Part shown: one piece after another, positions 15,548-19,504 of the stretch | How the letters are laid out: each line of letters begins with the position of its first letter | How positions within the stretch are numbered: position 1 is the first letter of the stretch | The notes under the pieces: model-generated | The model's database searches: none | What the model saw: only the letters and a program-made list of their open reading frames with translations | What the model was told of the DNA's origin: nothing | NCBI GenBank assembly: GCA_017378975.1 | Contig: JAFNXT010000036.1 | Span: 1-19,504, forward strand | Direction of reading: 5' to 3' | DNA: 19,504 nucleotides | Source: Oscillospiraceae bacterium | Lineage (GTDB): Bacteria > Bacillota > Clostridia > Oscillospirales > Oscillospiraceae | Program-made: the position numbers and the translations under genes

Positions 15548-16766
15548 CTGGGACCATCCTCCTCGCGCGGCAGACCTTCACGCTCACACCCAGAAGCAGG
15601 AACAGATCCGGCTCCAGCAGGAAGCTGCTGGAGAGCAGCAGTTTGATCAGCATCGCGCACATCAACAGCAGTATGAAGTGGAACGTATCCGTCCCCCGAC
15701 ATTTCAACAGTGCCAGCAAAGGCATCCCATAGATCACGGCCAGCAGGATCGTACCGAACACGATGCCAAAGTCACACCAAAGCTCCAGAGCGATACTGTG
15801 GACATACCTTCCTCCGGTGAGCACCCGGTCGCCCATGATGCCGTAGCCCAAAAAGGGCCGTTCCCAAATGGCGGGGGAGATGATATCTGACAATTCCTCA
15901 CGTCCGTTACCATGGGTGAAATCGCCATCGAGCATATAATCCAACACACGGGTACTGAAGCCATGTGCCTCGAAGATCTCTTTCAGGTGACCCAGAAGGT
16001 TCTCAAAAACGCTGCCGTAGGACATACAGAACAGGACGAACACCGCACTCATCAAGAACAGGGCCTTCTTCCAAGACTCCAGCCCACGGATCTTCCACAG
16101 ATAGAGTTCCACAGCCAGATAGACCAGGAACACCACTACCGGCCCTCGGGTGCCGAACAGGAACACCAGCAGACCACTCAATGCCACCAGAAGCCCGTGG
16201 ATCAGTTTCCTCTGCCGAAAGGCCCAGTAGACCAGATACAGCATGCTGGGCAGCACCTTGTAAGCAGTGGACATGTTCTCTTCCGGCAATGCCCGCCCCC
16301 GACTCATGACATAAAGCTGGTAGGCGCAGGTGGTCAACACACAGGCCAGCGATGCCCACCAAAGCAACTTCCGGCACTTTGGCAGCTCCACTGACAAGCC
16401 GACGAAATACAGAGGGACCACCGAGATCAGGATCTGCCACAGGAACAGCTCGATGTACTCCGCATTCGTCTCCATCAGCATCATGCTCATCAGCAGAAGA
16501 AGCACCACTGCCATATAAAACAGGATGTCCGCTGGGCGAAGGTTTTTGGCGATATATCCCACAGAGAAGATCACCAGCACCGCCACGAGCGCCGGGATGG
16601 CTGCGCCGTGGAAATATCCGGCAAGCGGCAAACGCTTGATGCCCTGGACGACATAGCCGCCCAGGCTCGGATAAGTCCACAGTACCAGCAACAGTGCCAG
16701 GAAGCATCGCTCCCGTAGCAACGCCGGACTGGGCCATATGAAGGAGATCTTACCGTACCTTCTCAT
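15498..16766 (-). CDS. wzy: Wzy-like polysaccharide polymerase (O-antigen ligase family)
   Basis: 422 aa from the ATG at 16766 (GTG at 16769 is equally possible, as GGAG is 10 and 7 nt away). About 10-12 hydrophobic segments, with [19 protein letters not shown] resembling the G-[ST]-R-G motif of O-antigen polymerases/ligases, and a large extracytoplasmic loop with [14 protein letters not shown] and [10 protein letters not shown], typical of Wzy proteins before the last helices. It would polymerise flipped repeat units at the outer membrane face. Primary sequence is poorly conserved in this class, so the call rests on topology, motifs and operon context. It overlaps both neighbours (17 bp and 50 bp). 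Confidence 0.82.
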   Translation of the reverse strand: MRRYGKISFIWPSPALLRERCFLALLLVLWTYPSLGGYVVQGIKRLPLAGYFHGAAIPALVAVLVIFSVGYIAKNLRPADILFYMAVVLLLLMSMMLMETNAEYIELFLWQILISVVPLYFVGLSVELPKCRKLLWWASLACVLTTCAYQLYVMSRGRALPEENMSTAYKVLPSMLYLVYWAFRQRKLIHGLLVALSGLLVFLFGTRGPVVVFLVYLAVELYLWKIRGLESWKKALFLMSAVFVLFCMSYGSVFENLLGHLKEIFEAHGFSTRVLDYMLDGDFTHGNGREELSDIISPAIWERPFLGYGIMGDRVLTGGRYVHSIALELWCDFGIVFGTILLAVIYGMPLLALLKCRGTDTFHFILLLMCAMLIKLLLSSSFLLEPDLFLLLGVSVKVCRARRMVPDEENDKKSPAPVEIQR

Positions 16767-17952
16767 CACTCAAAAACTCCAATATCCTCCGGGCCTGAGC
16801 CACTGCGTTCTTGTTCTCCAATACGAACCGCCTGCCCTCACGACCCACAGCCGCCCAGCGCTCCCGGGGCCAACTGCAGACCTGACAAAGCTTGTCTGCC
16901 AGCGCCTCCACAGATCCGTCGCGAGGATACTGCAGATACGCGTCATACTCATCTTCGATCCCCGCCAGCTTGTAAGCCACCACCGGCACGCCGGAGGCCA
17001 GATACTCCATGGTCTTGGAGGGGAAGCTGTATTTTGTGAATTCTTCATCACCGGGCCGGGGATTCACCAGCACCGTGGCCTGTCGCTGGAGCCGGATCAC
17101 TTCGTCCCGCTTCAGCTGACCGAGGAAATCGATCCGCCCGTCCTCCTCCGCCGCCCGGCGGATGTCCCCTTCGCTGTCACCGATGCCGCACAGCACCAGC
17201 CGCATCCGCGGATCTTCGATCTTACGGAAGGCCTCCACCAGCTGCATCACGCCGAACTGCCGATGCAGGGTGCCGGAATACATCACCGTTTTGGTGCCAT
17301 CGTCAGTCCGCTCCGGCAGTGCTTCCGCTCCGGCGGCGATCCCTTCCATGACGCACCAGGGCTGGGTCAGGCCCATGTAACTGGCCATATGCTTCGTCAG
17401 CAGCACGAACCGGTCCACGCAGGAGAGCATGGAATAGGCATCCCGGGAACGGAGCTTGGCGATCAGCCGGGCACCGAAGCTCTGACTGGAGGACAGGTTG
17501 CACATATCCGGCAGGTCCGCCACGATCGCGCAGACCCGCAGATCCGGGTATTTCTTCTTCAGTTTCCACACCGCCAGCACAAAGGACTGGGAGATGGTAT
17601 ACATCAAAAGGGTCTTGGGCTCGTTGGATGAGGCGCACCACCGCTTCAGTTCCCGGTAGATGCCTTGGCTCCGGGAGCGGTTGCGAAGGAGCTTGACATT
17701 GCAAAATCCGATGTCCACGCCCCCATCCCCCAGCGGCTTGCGCCGGAAGAACGCCCGGCTGCAGTACTGGGGGAAGCTGCTCACAGGAAGGATATTGAAC
17801 ACCGGGATCGTATGCCCCAGTTCGGCACACAGACCCTCATACAGGTTCTGCTGCAGCACGTTGGCGGCATCCTGCATGGTGTGCCGGCAGATCTGACGGA
17901 ACTCCTCGTCATAAGCCTCAGGGATCAGCGTCGTCAGCATCCCGTATTCCAT
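16750..17952 (-). CDS. GT4-family (GT-B) glycosyltransferase
   Basis: 400 aa from the ATG at 17952. AGGAGG is only 1 nt from the first ATG (17958) but 7 nt from the second, so the second is preferred. The N-terminal half has CNVKLLRNRSRSQG and AIVADLPDM; the C-terminal half has TVMYSGTLHRQFGVMQLVEAF and RPGDEEFTKYSFPSKTMEY, continuing LASGVPVVAY. The last segment is the Glu-rich nucleotide-sugar site (E-x7-E-like) of GT4 enzymes. It would add a sugar in the cytoplasm during repeat-unit assembly. Specificity is not readable from sequence. It is about 40 bp downstream of the GT2 gene stop, separated by a hairpin, and overlaps the polymerase gene. Confidence 0.88.
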   Translation of the reverse strand: MEYGMLTTLIPEAYDEEFRQICRHTMQDAANVLQQNLYEGLCAELGHTIPVFNILPVSSFPQYCSRAFFRRKPLGDGGVDIGFCNVKLLRNRSRSQGIYRELKRWCASSNEPKTLLMYTISQSFVLAVWKLKKKYPDLRVCAIVADLPDMCNLSSSQSFGARLIAKLRSRDAYSMLSCVDRFVLLTKHMASYMGLTQPWCVMEGIAAGAEALPERTDDGTKTVMYSGTLHRQFGVMQLVEAFRKIEDPRMRLVLCGIGDSEGDIRRAAEEDGRIDFLGQLKRDEVIRLQRQATVLVNPRPGDEEFTKYSFPSKTMEYLASGVPVVAYKLAGIEDEYDAYLQYPRDGSVEALADKLCQVCSWPRERWAAVGREGRRFVLENKNAVAQARRILEFLSDEKVR

Positions 17953-17970
17953 ATCCATCCCTCCTTCTAT

Positions 17971-18012
17971 AAAACGTCATCGCGAGGCGCGTCGGGGCGA
18001 TCCTTTCGCCCC
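17971..18012 (-). repeat. Hairpin and repeat-like spacer between the GT2 and GT4 genes
   Basis: Directly after the GT2 stop, 17994-18000 and 18006-18012 form a 7-bp stem with a 5-nt loop; beyond it the spacer GTCATCGCGAGGCGCG (plus strand, 17977-17992) resembles a degenerate intergenic palindromic repeat of Clostridia. No U-tract follows, so it is not a convincing terminator. It may reduce read-through or stabilise the upstream mRNA. Confidence 0.4.
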
Positions 18013-18801
18013 TCACATCCGCCCGTTTCGCACCGACCGGATGCCCTCACGCATCTTGCCGTAGGCCCGTTTCCAGCCCCATTCTTTATACCGGCCCTTG
18101 CCGTGGCGCAGGCAGTTGTACAGGGCGATCATGGGAGCCCTCCAGCCATAGATCTGGGCGTAGAGCACGCCCTTATCGAAATAGTATTTTTCATTGTAGC
18201 CTTGGAACCAGGTGGACGGCCGGTCATCGTGGAGCTTCGCGATCGCCACCGGCACCGCCAGCACCTTCAGTCCCTTTTTCAGGCAGTCATGGAGGAAGAT
18301 GCTGTCCTCTCCGCTGCCGTATTTGGCGCCGCCGCCGAAGAGCAGATGGAAGCTGATCCCTGCCATCTGCACCGGCTCCCGGCGCAAAGCCAGCCGGGCG
18401 GCCCCATAGCGGCCATAATTGGACCGGCCCACCCTCTTCACCTTGGTGAGCTTCTTCCGCCGGGGACGGTCCTCGTCCAGATCGAACACGATCATATCCG
18501 CCTCCGGGTATTTTTCGAACAGCTCTCGGACCACCTCAGGGTAACCGTCGTAGAAGACCATATCATCGTCAGCGAAGACGCAGATATCCGCGGTGGCACG
18601 CATGAACACCATGTTCCGGTTCAGTCCCACGCCCCGCTCCTGCATGGACAGCCAAAGGAGCTTCTTGCGCCCATGGCTGGTACGTAGGATCTCATCCCGG
18701 TCACATTGGTTGCCTACGATCGCATCCGTCTGGATGTTCATCTTATCCAAAAGGCTCAGGTCGGTCTGTCCGGTGGTCACCACCAGCGTTTGGATATCCA
18801 T
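18013..18801 (-). CDS. GT2-like (GT-A fold) glycosyltransferase
   Basis: 262 aa from the ATG at 18801, which has GGAGAGAGGA just upstream. A longer in-frame reading to 18909 runs through a palindrome and shows no family-like residues, so it is rejected. The sequence has QERGVGLNRNMVF (54-66), FADDDMVFYDG with the metal-binding Asp triplet (78-80) and GGGAKYGSGEDSIFL (157-170) with the Glu-Asp that usually positions the catalytic base. These mark a GT-A enzyme that would transfer a sugar to the lipid-linked intermediate. It is the first gene of the assembly block; no promoter with both boxes is evident in the 155 bp before it. Confidence 0.87.
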   Translation of the reverse strand: MDIQTLVVTTGQTDLSLLDKMNIQTDAIVGNQCDRDEILRTSHGRKKLLWLSMQERGVGLNRNMVFMRATADICVFADDDMVFYDGYPEVVRELFEKYPEADMIVFDLDEDRPRRKKLTKVKRVGRSNYGRYGAARLALRREPVQMAGISFHLLFGGGAKYGSGEDSIFLHDCLKKGLKVLAVPVAIAKLHDDRPSTWFQGYNEKYYFDKGVLYAQIYGWRAPMIALYNCLRHGKGRYKEWGWKRAYGKMREGIRSVRNGRM

Positions 18802-18818
18802 TTCCTCTCTCCATTCCT

Positions 18819-18837
18819 GCCCCTGTGGGGCGGCTTT
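18819..18837 (+). terminator. Possible weak terminator-like hairpin with T-run (plus strand)
   Basis: On the plus strand a 5-bp stem (18819-18823/18827-18831, loop TGT) is followed by GGC and TTTTT. No plus-strand gene ends here and the stem is short, so this may be the residual half of a longer terminator or chance. Confidence 0.25.
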
Positions 18838-18840
18838 TTG

Positions 18841-18914
18841 CAGCTGAAAGCTCGGCCCTCCTGATACCAGAAGGGTCCAGCTTTCAGCTGCATGGCACTT
18901 TCGTGCCATGCAGC
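18841..18914. repeat. Two adjoining perfect 12-bp inverted repeats in the spacer
   Basis: 18841-18852 pairs with 18879-18890 (12 bp, 26-nt loop that contains a further CCCT/AGGG match). 18887-18898 pairs with 18903-18914 (12 bp, loop TTTC). The two stems share 18887-18890, so they cannot both be complete at once. They lie 43 bp beyond the LRR gene stop on the minus strand and 40 bp before the GT2 ATG. No U-tract follows on the minus strand. They may separate the LRR gene from the CPS genes or act as a composite repeat; function is not known. Confidence 0.6.
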
Positions 18915-18956
18915 CTACTGGTCAGACTACCGGGAAACGGCAGTCAACGGTGTGTT

Positions 18957-19504
<548 letters not shown>

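Noticed and set aside
18802..18909. N-terminal extension of the GT2 protein
   Set aside because: It reads through the palindromes and shows no resemblance to the family; ATG 18801 has its own ribosome binding site.
18930..18948. TTGACT as a -35 element for the GT2 gene
   Set aside because: No acceptable -10 box lies 16-18 nt downstream on the minus strand.

Overview
The window looks like a capsular/exopolysaccharide (CPS) locus from a low-to-mid-GC-ancestry Gram-positive of class Clostridia, probably a gut Oscillospirales/Eubacteriales member. The evidence is strong AGGAGG-type ribosome binding sites, a BspA-like leucine-rich-repeat protein, an LCP-family wall transferase, a Clostridia-type surface protein and GC-rich palindromic intergenic repeats. 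The taxonomic placement is inference. All recognisable complete genes are on the minus strand, so transcription runs from high to low coordinates; the only plus-strand coding signal is a gene fragment at the extreme right end.

Layout in transcription order. (1) 19504-18957: a head-to-head junction between a plus-strand phosphotransferase fragment and a BspA-like LRR gene that has lost its N-terminus. (2) 18956-18802: a non-coding spacer with two 12-bp-stem hairpins. (3) 18801-12208: a GT2 glycosyltransferase, a GT4 glycosyltransferase, a Wzy-like polymerase, a hexapeptide acetyltransferase, a second GT4 glycosyltransferase and a Wzx-like flippase. (4) 12203-4421: nucleotide-sugar genes. WecC and WecB make UDP-ManNAcA; CapE, CapF and CapG make UDP-L-FucNAc. 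A second acetyltransferase and a membrane-anchored phosphatase-like protein are interleaved. (5) 4300-246: a separate three-gene tail behind its own near-consensus promoter, encoding a fused Wzc-like tyrosine kinase, a remarkable Trp/Pro/Cys-rich surface protein and an LCP-family transferase. It ends at a hairpin (202-236). (6) 1-150: a mosaic of four palindromic GC-rich hairpins with no gene.

Together the genes describe a Wzx/Wzy-dependent pathway. UDP-GlcNAc would be converted to ManNAcA and L-FucNAc donors, as in Staphylococcus aureus type 5/8 capsule synthesis. Three glycosyltransferases would build the repeat unit on a lipid carrier, two acetyltransferases would decorate it, Wzx would flip it and Wzy would polymerise it. 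The tyrosine kinase would control chain length and the LCP protein would attach polymer to the wall. The initiating phosphoglycosyltransferase and the D-FucNAc genes of the S. aureus system are not in the window.

The least ordinary elements are: the W/P/C-rich repeat protein (1265-2707); the phosphatase homologue whose catalytic Cys is Asp and which has a His-rich cytoplasmic tail (5606-6946); the promoter and leader with mutually exclusive hairpins before the kinase (4310-4409); and the junction near 19,400, which may be a rearrangement or an assembly artefact.
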